From Palsa-892 sp035295845 (lineage in GTDB: Bacteria > Pseudomonadota > Alphaproteobacteria > Rhizobiales > Xanthobacteraceae), in the NCBI GenBank assembly GCA_035295845.1, contig DATGIF010000008.1, positions 1 through 64,000 on the forward strand: a stretch of DNA of 64,000 nt, read 5' to 3'. Below the pieces are notes generated by a model that was not told where the DNA came from, made no database searches, and worked only from the letters and a program-made list of their open reading frames with translations. Every line of letters starts with the position of its first letter. Position 1 is the first letter of the stretch. Below, in pieces: positions 7,863 to 16,090 of this stretch. Both the position numbers and the translations under genes were made by a program.

Positions 7863-9080
7863 ATGACGCTCGACAAGAAGCGCATTCTGCTCGTGATCGG
7901 CGGCGGAATCGCCGCCTATAAGAGTCTCGACCTCATCCGCCGCCTGAAAGAGCGCGGCGCGCGGGTGCGCACGATTCTGACCGCCGCGGGCGCCGAATTC
8001 ATTACCCCGCTTTCGGCCGCGAGCCTTTCAGGCGAGAAGTGCCTCACCGATCTCTTCTCGCTCACCGACGAAGCCGACATCGGCCATATCCGGCTTTCGC
8101 GCGAAGCCGATCTCGTTGTGGTGGCGCCTGCCACCGCCGATCTCATGGCGAAGATGGCGCAGGGTTTTGCCAACGACCTTGCTTCGACCGTCTTGATCGC
8201 CACCGACAAGCGCGTGCTTGTCGCCCCCGCCATGAACCCGTTCATGTGGAATCATCCGGCGACGCGGCGCAATCTCGCGCAACTCGTCGCCGATGGCGTT
8301 GCCACCGTCGGCCCCAACGAAGGCGAAATGGCCGAGCGCGGCGAAGCGGGCCGCGGCCGCATGGCCGAGCCGTTGGAGATCGTGGCGGCGATTGAAAAGT
8401 TGCTCGCGGCAATCCCCGCGACCGATGCGCTCAAGGGCCGCAAGATGCTCGTCACCTCCGGCCCCACGCGCGAGCCGATCGATCCGGTGCGCTACATTTC
8501 CAACCGCTCGTCGGGAAAGCAGGGGCACTCGGTCGCGCGCGCGGCCGCGGCGGCCGGCGCCGAGGTTCTCCTGGTGTCGGGGCCGGTCGAAATTCCCGAT
8601 CCGTCAGGGGTGAAGACCGTTCACGTCGAGACCGCGGCCGAGATGCTGTCGGCGGCAGAAGCGGCACTCCCCGTCGATGTCGCGGTGTGCGCGGCGGCGG
8701 TCGCCGACTGGCGCGTTGACGCGGTCGCCAACGAAAAACTCAAAAAACAGGAAGGCCGCATGCCGTCGCTCTCGCTCGTCGAGAATCCCGACGTGCTCGC
8801 TACCCTTTCGCATTCGAAGAAACGGCCGCGCCTCGTCATCGGCTTTGCGGCGGAGACCGAACATCTGATCGAGCACGCCCGTGCGAAACTCAAGCGCAAG
8901 GGATGCGACTGGATCGTGGCGAACGACGTATCGCCGGAAACCGGCGTCTTCGGCGGCGCCCACAATCAGGTGCATCTTGTCACCGCCAATGGCGTGGAAA
9001 GCTGGCCGGTCTTGTCAAAAGAAGCGGTCGCCGAGGGCCTGGTGCGAAGGATCGCCGCCGCGCTCGGAGGCAGGGCATGA
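7863..9080 (+). CDS. coaBC: Bifunctional phosphopantothenoylcysteine decarboxylase/phosphopantothenate-cysteine ligase
   Basis: Makes 4'-phosphopantetheine for coenzyme A: the CoaB half joins cysteine to 4'-phosphopantothenate and the CoaC half decarboxylates the product. It has 405 residues from the ATG at 7863; the frame is open upstream to 7800, but that stretch is the promoter region. The FMN-binding CoaC half (about 1-185) shows GGGIAAYKSLDLIRRL, the active-site IGHIRLSR and the APAMNPFMW substrate motif. The CoaB half begins near MLVTSGPTREPIDPVRYISN and includes the loop NEKLKKQEG. The stop overlaps the dut start (ATGA), so the two are translationally coupled. Confidence 0.96.
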   Translation: MTLDKKRILLVIGGGIAAYKSLDLIRRLKERGARVRTILTAAGAEFITPLSAASLSGEKCLTDLFSLTDEADIGHIRLSREADLVVVAPATADLMAKMAQGFANDLASTVLIATDKRVLVAPAMNPFMWNHPATRRNLAQLVADGVATVGPNEGEMAERGEAGRGRMAEPLEIVAAIEKLLAAIPATDALKGRKMLVTSGPTREPIDPVRYISNRSSGKQGHSVARAAAAAGAEVLLVSGPVEIPDPSGVKTVHVETAAEMLSAAEAALPVDVAVCAAAVADWRVDAVANEKLKKQEGRMPSLSLVENPDVLATLSHSKKRPRLVIGFAAETEHLIEHARAKLKRKGCDWIVANDVSPETGVFGGAHNQVHLVTANGVESWPVLSKEAVAEGLVRRIAAALGGRA

Positions 9081-9550
9081 GCACGATGTCCGTGCCCTTC
9101 ATGCGGCTTGAGCACGCCGAAGGATTGCCCGCGCCTTCCTATGCGAGCGAGGGCGCGGCCGGCCTTGATCTGATCGCGGCGCTCCCCGTGGCCGAGCCCG
9201 TTGTCATCAATCCGCGGAACTGGGCGGCCATTCCGACCGGGCTCGTGTTCGAAATTCCGCGCGGCTTCCAGGGCGAGGTGCGGCCGCGATCGGGATTGGC
9301 GCTGCGCCATGCGGTGACCGTTCTCAACGCGCCGGGCACCATCGATTCCGATTATCGCGGCGAGGTGCGGGTGCTTCTCGTCAATCTCGGCCCCGAGCCG
9401 TTCACGGTGACGCGCGGCATGCGGGTGGCGCAGCTCGTATTCGTGCCGGTGGTGCGGGTCACGCCGCAACTCACGACATCCCTCGATGCGACCGTGCGCG
9501 GCGAAGGCGGCTTCGGCTCGACGGGTCTCAGCAGCGTCTTGAGCGAGTAA
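9077..9550 (+). CDS. dut: dUTP diphosphatase
   Basis: Hydrolyses dUTP to dUMP, keeping uracil out of DNA and supplying the thymidylate precursor. It is a 157-residue trimeric-type dUTPase with all five motifs: AAGLDL (about 27-32), PRSGLALRH, GTIDSDYRGEV, RGMRVAQLVF, and the C-terminal arm RGEGGFGSTG. The ATG at 9077 overlaps the coaBC stop. Coupling of dut to coaBC is a conserved arrangement in bacteria. An Rrf2-type regulator begins 4 nt after the stop. Confidence 0.96.
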   Translation: MSTMSVPFMRLEHAEGLPAPSYASEGAAGLDLIAALPVAEPVVINPRNWAAIPTGLVFEIPRGFQGEVRPRSGLALRHAVTVLNAPGTIDSDYRGEVRVLLVNLGPEPFTVTRGMRVAQLVFVPVVRVTPQLTTSLDATVRGEGGFGSTGLSSVLSE

Positions 9551-9554
9551 GCCC

Positions 9555-9995
9555 GTGGCGCGCTTGTCCGACAAAAGCCTTTTGGCTGTCGCCGCGGTCG
9601 TCGACGTCGCGATCCATGCGCGCGGGCAGCCGGTGGCGGCGAAGGCGCTCGCTGAACGGCACGGTTTGCCGCCGCGCCATCTCGAGCCCTTGCTGCAAGC
9701 GCTCGTCCATGCCGGGATCCTGAAAGGCGTGCGCGGCCCCCGCGGCGGCTATGAACTCGCGCGCGAGCGCCGCCGGATTTCCGTCGCCGAGATCGCGCGG
9801 CTCGCGGAAGCGACCGATGCCGAGACGGAAAAAAAGGCGCCGCCCCTCGTTGCGAAAGTCATCCGGCCCGCCGTCGCCCCGGCCGAGCAGGCGTTCGAAA
9901 CGGCGCTCGCGACCGTGACCATCGACGGCCTTTGCCGCGAGGCCGAAAAGCTCGGGCTTGCCGAAGCCTTGAGCCATTCCGATTTCAACATTTGA
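9555..9995 (+). CDS. Rrf2 family transcriptional regulator
   Basis: A 146-residue winged-helix regulator with a GTG start. The N-terminal DNA-binding domain (about 1-80) has the Rrf2 pattern: VAAKALAERHGLPPRHLEPLLQALVHAGILKGVRGPRGGYELA. The central part lacks the three clustered cysteines that hold the iron-sulfur cluster in IscR/NsrR-type members; the only cysteine is near residue 130 (GLCREAE). It is cotranscribed with coaBC-dut and sits immediately before cysK. By analogy with the cluster-free CymR type, it may sense the cysteine-synthesis state and control cysK. That role is inferred from position. Confidence 0.85.
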   Translation: MARLSDKSLLAVAAVVDVAIHARGQPVAAKALAERHGLPPRHLEPLLQALVHAGILKGVRGPRGGYELARERRRISVAEIARLAEATDAETEKKAPPLVAKVIRPAVAPAEQAFETALATVTIDGLCREAEKLGLAEALSHSDFNI

Positions 9996-10089
9996 AAAAT
10001 GTTGTTCGGCGGGAAAGTCGACAGGATTAGTGTGATTATGTTACGCCGCCGCTGAAACAGGGCTCTGATCGATCCGCCGGGAGGTTCGA

Positions 10090-11082
10090 ATGGCCGAAGC
10101 GCTCCGCAAGGCTCAAGCATCATCCGCCGCCAAACGCGAACCCGGCCGCGGGCACATCTTCGATTCGATCATCGATACGATCGGCGACACGCCGCTCGTC
10201 CGGCTCAATCGGCTTCCCGAAATGCAGGGCGTGAAGGCGAACATTCTCGCCAAGCTCGAATTCTTCAATCCGATCGGCAGCGTGAAGGACCGGATCGGCG
10301 TCTCGATGATCGAGGCGATGGAGCACGCAGGCGTGCTCGACCGCGAAACCGTGATCGTCGAGCCGACATCGGGCAACACCGGCATTGCGCTCGCCTTTGT
10401 CGCCGCCGCGCGCGGCTATCGCCTGATCCTGGTGATGCCCGAGACGATGTCCTTGGAGCGGCGCAAGATGCTCGCCCTCCTCGGCGCCGAACTCGTGCTC
10501 ACCGAGGGCGCCAAGGGCATGAAGGGAGCGGTGGCCAAGGCCGAGGAATTGATGCGGGACCTGCCAAAGGCGGTGATGCCGCAGCAGTTCAAGAATAAAG
10601 CCAACCCCGACATTCACCGCCGCACCACGGCGGAGGAGATCTGGAACGACACCGGCGGCAACATTGACGTCTTCGTCAGCGGCGTTGGCACCGGCGGCAC
10701 GATTACCGGCGTCGGCCAAGTGCTGAAGCCGCGAAAGCCGTCACTCCGCATCGTCGCGGTCGAACCGGAGGACAGCCCCGTGCTTTCGGGCGGCCAGCCC
10801 GGCCCGCACAAGATTCAAGGGATCGGCGCGGGCTTTATCCCGGAAGTGCTCGACCGTTCGGTGGTGGATGAAGTCGTCACCGTCGGCAATCAGACGGCTT
10901 TCGACACGGCCCGCGCCGTCGCCCGCTATGAGGGCATTCCGGTCGGCATTTCCTCTGGAGCGGCGATTGCGGCCGCGTTCGAGATTGGCAACCGCCCGCA
11001 ATATGCCGGGAAGAATATCGTGGTGATCGTGCCCTCCTTTGCCGAGCGCTACCTTTCGACCGCGCTGTTCGAGGGCCTTTAA
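10090..11082 (+). CDS. cysK: Cysteine synthase A (O-acetylserine sulfhydrylase)
   Basis: A PLP enzyme that makes cysteine from O-acetylserine and sulfide. The 330 residues have the PLP lysine at about 66 (NPIGSVKDRIG), the substrate loop PTSGNTG at about 92-98, the phosphate-binding GVGTGGTITG, and ISSGAAIAA near the end. It carries about 22 residues before the usual start of the fold (HIFDSIIDTIGDTPLVRL). The 94-nt spacer after the Rrf2 gene is AT-rich for this genome and probably holds a promoter or operator. It is the only sulfur-assimilation gene in view. Confidence 0.95.
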   Translation: MAEALRKAQASSAAKREPGRGHIFDSIIDTIGDTPLVRLNRLPEMQGVKANILAKLEFFNPIGSVKDRIGVSMIEAMEHAGVLDRETVIVEPTSGNTGIALAFVAAARGYRLILVMPETMSLERRKMLALLGAELVLTEGAKGMKGAVAKAEELMRDLPKAVMPQQFKNKANPDIHRRTTAEEIWNDTGGNIDVFVSGVGTGGTITGVGQVLKPRKPSLRIVAVEPEDSPVLSGGQPGPHKIQGIGAGFIPEVLDRSVVDEVVTVGNQTAFDTARAVARYEGIPVGISSGAAIAAAFEIGNRPQYAGKNIVVIVPSFAERYLSTALFEGL

Positions 11083-11156
11083 GCTTTAGGGCGCGTTCGT
11101 TTTATTCCTCATTCCCCCTTCTTCCCCGACTCCGCTCGGAGGTAAAGTGAAGCCGA

Positions 11157-11179
11157 TTCGCGGCCAGCCGGGCCGCGAA
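11157..11179. repeat. 9-bp inverted repeat in the cysK-divL spacer
   Basis: TTCGCGGCC (11157-11165) and GGCCGCGAA (11171-11179) form a 9-bp stem with a 5-nt loop, about 75 nt past cysK and 48 nt before the divL start. No T-run follows. It may be a degenerate terminator for cysK or a leader element for divL. Confidence 0.4.
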
Positions 11180-11226
11180 GGCTCCTCATCGCCGGGCGGC
11201 GGCGGAACGACGAGAGCGGATCGGGA

Positions 11227-13764
11227 ATGCCGGAACAAGCCGGTAGGGTCGACGCGCGGCAGGGCGTGGCGGGACGCAGAAGATTTGCGGCCGCTTTCGC
11301 GTTCACGCTGGGCGCGGCGATGTCCTTCGAGACCCTGCCGGCAAAAGCCGCGCCGCCGGCCGACCCGCTTCCCGTTACCTTTGAGGCGATGCTGCATGCG
11401 GTCTCTACCCTCGAGCGGCACGAGATCGTCTCGCTCGCGCTCACCTTCGGCATTCTCGTTTTCGCCGTGACCACCGCGATCGCGCTCGTGCGCACGCGCA
11501 AGCGGGCAGCGACGCGGCTCACGGTCGCCCGCCATGAGATCGCGCGGCTCCGCGACGAGGTGGATCGCGCGGTCACGCTCTTATTGTCGGAGCCGCAGGT
11601 CGTGGTGATGTGGCGCGAGCCCGAGAAGGAGCCGTTCATTCTCGGCGATGCCGGCAAGATCGCGGGCGTCTCGGCGCCGCGGCGGATTCTCGCTTTCGGA
11701 ACGTGGCTCGGCCTCGAAGAGGCGCGCGCGCTCGAACAGGCGGTGGAAGCCTTGCGCCAGCGCGGTGAAGCTTTTGCTTTCAGCCTGATCACGCCGCGCG
11801 GCCGCCACCTCGAAGCGGAAGGACGGCCGATCGGCGGCGCCGCGGTGCTCAGGCTCCGCGACATCACCGGCATCAAGCTCGATCACGCGGCGATCGCCGA
11901 GCGGCTGCGCCGCCAGGAACGCGAGGTCGAGCAGACGCGGGCGCTCTTGGAAGCGATCCCAGCACCGATTTGGCTGCGCGATGCCTCCGGCAAGCTCGCC
12001 TTTGCCAACCGCGCCTATGCGGCTGCGGTCGAAAGCGCGAGCCCGGCGCAGGCGCTGGACGTGGAATTCCTCGATCAGGCGGCGCGCGAGGAATCGTTGC
12101 GCGTCCGCGCCGAGGGCCGCGTCTTCCAGAAGCGCTTGCCGGCCGTGGTCGCCGGCGCAAGACGCGTCATCGACGTAATCGAAGTGGGAAACGCCAAGGG
12201 CGCCGCCGGAATCGGCATCGACATGACCGAAGCCGAAGCGATGCGGGCGGAGCTTGGCCGCATCGTGAGCGCCCATCGCCGCACGCTCGACGAGCTGGCG
12301 ACCGCGGTCGCGATTTTCGGCGCCGACGAACGATTGTTGTTCCACAATGCCGCCTATCGCAGCCTGTTCCAGTTGGACGCCGCCTTTCTCGACGAGCGTC
12401 CGACCGATTCCGCCGTGCTCGACCGGCTGCGCGCGGAGCGCAAACTCCCGGAACAGGCGGATTTCCGCGCCTGGAAGGCGCAACTCTTCGCCGCCTATCG
12501 CGCGATCGAGCCCAAGGAGCATTCCTGGCACTTGCCGGGCGGACGAATGCTCCGCGTCGTCACCAACCCCAATCCCGAAGGCGGCGTGACCTATCTCTTC
12601 GACGACATCACCGAGCGGATCGAGCTTGAGAGCCGCTACAACGCCCTCATTCATACGCAAGGCGAGACGCTCGATGCGCTGGCGGAAGCGGTGGTGGTGT
12701 TCGGATCGGACGGCCGCCTGAAGCTCTGCAATCCCGCCTTCATCGCGCTATGGAAACTGTCGGCGGCCGCGGCCGCGGAAAACCCCCATATCGAGAAAGT
12801 TTCGCAATGGAGCCGGCCGTTGCTCGCAGCCGGCGAACGCGGCGACGATCCCTGGTCGGCAATTCAGCTCGTGGTCACCGCGCTTGAACGGCCGCCGCTC
12901 ACGGAGCTCCAGCTTGAGCTTGCGGACGGCCGCGTCCTCGACTGCGCCTCAGTGCCGCTGCCCGACGGCGGCACGCTGGTGACGTTCCGCGACGTTTCCG
13001 ACCGCGTGCGCTTCGAGCGCGCGCTCACCGAGCGCAACGAAGCGCTGGTCGCCGCCGACAATCTGAAGAACGCCTTCGTGCAACACGTTTCCTACGAATT
13101 GCGCTCGCCGCTTACGACGATCATCGGCTTCTCGCAGCTTCTCGACAATCCGGCGATCGGTCCGTTGACCGGCAAGCAGCGTGAATATGTCGGCCACATC
13201 TCGGCTTCGAGCGCAGCGTTGCTCGCCATCATCGACGACATTCTGGATCTTGCGACCATCGACGCCGGCGCCATGACGCTCGAATTCGAAGAGGTCGACA
13301 TCCGCGCCACCATGGAGGCGGCGGCGGAAGGCGTGCGCGACCGGATCGCGGATCGATCGATCCGGCTCGACATCCGCGTGCCCGCCAATATCGGCCGCTT
13401 CACCGCCGACGGAAAGCGGGTGCGGCAGGTTCTCTTTAATCTCATGTCGAATGCGATCGGCTTCTCGCCCGCCGGCGAAACGGTGACATTGACCGCGGAG
13501 CGGCGGAAGAACGAGGTCGTCTTCCGCGTCGCCGACCGGGGGCCGGGTATCCCCGAGGACATCAGGGCGCGGGTGTTCGAACGCTTCGAGAGCCATCATC
13601 TCGGCTCGACCCATCGCGGCGCCGGCCTCGGTCTTTCCATCGTGCGCTCGCTGATGGCGCTTCATGGCGGCAGCGTTTTGATCGATTCCGAGCCCGGCCG
13701 TGGTACCATCGTGACCTGTGTATTTCCGGTTCATGCGCCCGCGGCCAGAAACGCCGCGGCATAA
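11227..13764 (+). CDS. divL: DivL-type atypical sensor kinase (tyrosine at the phosphorylation site)
   Basis: An 845-residue membrane sensor kinase. An N-terminal hydrophobic stretch (about 20-40) and a membrane helix (about 67-90) are followed by coiled coil and several PAS-like domains (about 240-590). A dimerisation domain (about 610-680) and an HATPase_c domain (about 730-835: N-box NLMSNAIGFSP, DRGPGIPED, GAGLGLSIV) complete it. The H-box reads VSYELRSPLT at 621-630: Tyr623 (codon TAC, 13093-13095) replaces the phosphorylated histidine. That is the hallmark of Caulobacter DivL, which controls the CckA-CtrA cell-cycle pathway through DivK. The N-box lysine is also replaced by glycine. tsaE follows 10 nt later. 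Confidence 0.88.
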   Translation: MPEQAGRVDARQGVAGRRRFAAAFAFTLGAAMSFETLPAKAAPPADPLPVTFEAMLHAVSTLERHEIVSLALTFGILVFAVTTAIALVRTRKRAATRLTVARHEIARLRDEVDRAVTLLLSEPQVVVMWREPEKEPFILGDAGKIAGVSAPRRILAFGTWLGLEEARALEQAVEALRQRGEAFAFSLITPRGRHLEAEGRPIGGAAVLRLRDITGIKLDHAAIAERLRRQEREVEQTRALLEAIPAPIWLRDASGKLAFANRAYAAAVESASPAQALDVEFLDQAAREESLRVRAEGRVFQKRLPAVVAGARRVIDVIEVGNAKGAAGIGIDMTEAEAMRAELGRIVSAHRRTLDELATAVAIFGADERLLFHNAAYRSLFQLDAAFLDERPTDSAVLDRLRAERKLPEQADFRAWKAQLFAAYRAIEPKEHSWHLPGGRMLRVVTNPNPEGGVTYLFDDITERIELESRYNALIHTQGETLDALAEAVVVFGSDGRLKLCNPAFIALWKLSAAAAAENPHIEKVSQWSRPLLAAGERGDDPWSAIQLVVTALERPPLTELQLELADGRVLDCASVPLPDGGTLVTFRDVSDRVRFERALTERNEALVAADNLKNAFVQHVSYELRSPLTTIIGFSQLLDNPAIGPLTGKQREYVGHISASSAALLAIIDDILDLATIDAGAMTLEFEEVDIRATMEAAAEGVRDRIADRSIRLDIRVPANIGRFTADGKRVRQVLFNLMSNAIGFSPAGETVTLTAERRKNEVVFRVADRGPGIPEDIRARVFERFESHHLGSTHRGAGLGLSIVRSLMALHGGSVLIDSEPGRGTIVTCVFPVHAPAARNAAA

Positions 13765-13774
13765 TGCAAGGTTG

Positions 13775-15343
13775 ATGCTGGCCTCGAATTCGCCGCGCGC
13801 GACGTGGGACATTGTCCTCCCTGACGAGGACGCGACCCGGCGTTTTGCCGCCGATATCGCCGCGGCGCTCAAGCCCGGCGATCTTGTCACCCTTTCCGGC
13901 GAACTCGGCGCGGGCAAGACCACGGTCGCCCGCGCGATTATCCGCGCGCTCGCCGAGGACGAGGCGCTCGAAGTGCCGAGCCCGACATTCACGATCCTGC
14001 AGACATACGATTTGCCGCGCTTTCCGGTCGTGCACGCCGATCTTTACCGCGTGAATACGCTCGCCGAATTGTCGGAGCTCGGCTGGGAAGAAGCCTCCGA
14101 GGGCGCGGCGGTCCTGGTCGAATGGCCGGATCGGGCCGGCGCGCTGATCCAGGCGGACCGGCTCGAGATCGCGCTTGCGAGCGTGAGCAAGCTCGGACCC
14201 ACCCACCGGCAGGTGCGCCTCACGGGGCTCGGTCTATGGGCCGATCGCCTCGCGCGGCTGCGGGCGCTGCGCGAAATGATTTCGAACGCGGGCCTCGGCG
14301 CCGCCGCGCGGCACCACATCCAAGGCGACGCCTCGACGCGGAGCTACGAGCGGCTCGTGCTGGACACGAATCGCGCGGTTCTGATGAACGCGCCGAAGCA
14401 ACCCGACGGGCCGCCGTTGCGCGACGGCAAAAGCTACGGCGCGATCGCACATCTTGCCGAAAACGTTCTGCCCTTCGTCGCCTTGTCGCGCGCGTTGCGC
14501 GAGCGCGGGTTCAGCGCGCCGGAGATTTTCGCGGCCGACCTCGAATCGGGCTTCCTCCTCGTCGAGGATCTCGGCACCGAAGGAGTGGCGGCCGGTAATC
14601 CGCCGGCGCCGGTCGAGGAGCGCTATACGGCCGCGATCGACGCGCTCGTGGCATTGCATGGCATGGAATTGCCGGCGGTCCTGCCGGTGGCGCCGCGCAT
14701 CCAGCACGAGCTGCCGGCCTACGACTTCGAAGCATTCCTGATCGAAGTCGAATTGATGATCGACTGGTACCTGCCGTATCGCGGTGTCACGTCGTTTCCG
14801 CCGCCGCTGCGCGAATATTTTCTCGGCCTCTGGCGCGCGGCGCTGAGCGAGGTGATCGCGCTTCCCGCCACATGGACGTTGCGCGATTTTCACTCTCCCA
14901 ACCTTCTGTGGCTGCCGGAACGCCAGGGCGTCGCGCGCGTAGGCCTCCTCGATTTTCAGGACGCGCTGTGGGGACCGCCCGCCTATGATGTGGCCTCGCT
15001 TCTGATGGATGCGCGCGTTGATGTATCGCCGGAACTCGAATTCAAGCTTTTGTCGCGCTACGCGCTCGGCCGCAGCGCGGCCAAAATCGGTTTTGACCCC
15101 GACGAATTCGTGCGCGGCTACATGACGATGGGCGTCCAGCGCGCCACCAAAATTCTCGGCATTTTCGCGCGCCTGAACAAACGCGACAACAAGCCGCAAT
15201 ATCTCGCGCATCTGCCGCGGGTGTGGAATTATCTGGTGCGCGCGCTCGCGCACCCTTCGCTTGCCAAACTGAAGACATGGTACGAAGCGAACGTGCCGCC
15301 CCCGAGCGCCGACACCGCGCCGTCCAAACCGAACCATCCTTGA
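13775..15343 (+). CDS. TsaE-AmgK-type fusion: tRNA t6A ATPase joined to an aminoglycoside-phosphotransferase-fold sugar kinase
   Basis: A 522-residue fusion. Residues about 1-155 are TsaE, the ATPase of tRNA threonylcarbamoyl-A37 synthesis, with Walker A GELGAGKTT (42-50), VPSPTFTI, HADLYR (87-92) and EWPDR. From about 180 a phosphotransferase domain begins (QGDASTRSYERL) with catalytic RDFHSPN (370-376) and LLDFQDALWGPPAYD. This fold includes AmgK, the anomeric kinase for N-acetylmuramate/N-acetylglucosamine. The MurU-type gene immediately downstream supports that role. The frame is continuous across the join, so it is a genuine fusion. The same fusion is known in other Hyphomicrobiales. The start chosen is the ATG at 13775; the frame is open upstream into divL. 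Confidence 0.88.
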   Translation: MLASNSPRATWDIVLPDEDATRRFAADIAAALKPGDLVTLSGELGAGKTTVARAIIRALAEDEALEVPSPTFTILQTYDLPRFPVVHADLYRVNTLAELSELGWEEASEGAAVLVEWPDRAGALIQADRLEIALASVSKLGPTHRQVRLTGLGLWADRLARLRALREMISNAGLGAAARHHIQGDASTRSYERLVLDTNRAVLMNAPKQPDGPPLRDGKSYGAIAHLAENVLPFVALSRALRERGFSAPEIFAADLESGFLLVEDLGTEGVAAGNPPAPVEERYTAAIDALVALHGMELPAVLPVAPRIQHELPAYDFEAFLIEVELMIDWYLPYRGVTSFPPPLREYFLGLWRAALSEVIALPATWTLRDFHSPNLLWLPERQGVARVGLLDFQDALWGPPAYDVASLLMDARVDVSPELEFKLLSRYALGRSAAKIGFDPDEFVRGYMTMGVQRATKILGIFARLNKRDNKPQYLAHLPRVWNYLVRALAHPSLAKLKTWYEANVPPPSADTAPSKPNHP

Positions 15344-15360
15344 ACCCTCCGGCCCATCCC

Positions 15361-16071
15361 ATGCCCAAAAGCGCCATCGTGCTCGCCGCGGGCCTCGGCA
15401 CGCGCATGCGGCCGCTGACCGACCAACGGCCGAAGGCGCTCGTCGAAGTGATGGGACGGCCGTTGATCGACTATGCGTTCGATCGTCTCGCGGTAGCGGA
15501 TGCGAGCCCGGTCGTGGTCAACATTCATCACTTCGCCGATCAGATCGAAGCGCATCTCGCCGTGCGAAAGCAGCCGCGGGTGATTTTATCCGACGAACGC
15601 GCGCAATTGCTCGGCACCGGCGGCGGCATCGCCAAGGCGCTTCCCGCGCTCGGCGGCGCGCCTTTCTTCCTGCTCAACTCCGACAGTCTTTGGCTCGAAA
15701 AAACCTCCAACCTGTTGCGGCTCGCCCAGGCCTTCGACGAGAAGCGCATGGATGCGTTGCTTTTGCTCGCGACAGTAGAAACGACCGTCGGCTATGACGG
15801 AAACGGCGATTACTTTATGGACGCGGCGGGTAAGCTGCGGCGTCACGTGGGCGCCGGCAAAGCTCCCTTCATCTACGCAGGCGCTGCAATCCTTGCGCCC
15901 GCTCTTTTCAACGGCGCGCCAAAAGGCGCCTTTGCGCTCATGCCTTACTTCGATCGCGCACAGAAAAACGGGCGCCTCTTTGGCCTTCTGCTCGAAGGCC
16001 TGTTCCTGCATGTGGGAACGCCGGCGGCGCTCGCTGCCGCCGAGAAAGCGATCCGCCGCGCCGGCGCCTGA
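15361..16071 (+). CDS. Nucleotidyltransferase family protein, MurU-like
   Basis: A 236-residue sugar-phosphate nucleotidyltransferase. The N-terminal signature is IVLAAGLGTRMRPLTDQRPK, and NSDSLWLE carries the metal-binding Asp. In Pseudomonas, MurU converts MurNAc-1-phosphate to UDP-MurNAc after AmgK, recycling peptidoglycan sugar. The gene directly follows the AmgK-type kinase, so the pair probably forms that shunt; the nucleotide and sugar specificity is inferred. The start chosen is the ATG at 15361. An in-frame TTG at 15340 overlapping the upstream stop would add seven residues and couple translation. No clear Shine-Dalgarno sequence precedes either. Confidence 0.85.
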   Translation: MPKSAIVLAAGLGTRMRPLTDQRPKALVEVMGRPLIDYAFDRLAVADASPVVVNIHHFADQIEAHLAVRKQPRVILSDERAQLLGTGGGIAKALPALGGAPFFLLNSDSLWLEKTSNLLRLAQAFDEKRMDALLLLATVETTVGYDGNGDYFMDAAGKLRRHVGAGKAPFIYAGAAILAPALFNGAPKGAFALMPYFDRAQKNGRLFGLLLEGLFLHVGTPAALAAAEKAIRRAGA

Positions 16072-16090
16072 ATCCGTGGCAGAGTAGGCC

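Noticed and set aside
9996..10089. Defined promoter or Rrf2 operator before cysK
   Set aside because: Several partial boxes are present but none has good spacing or clear dyad symmetry, so no site was called.
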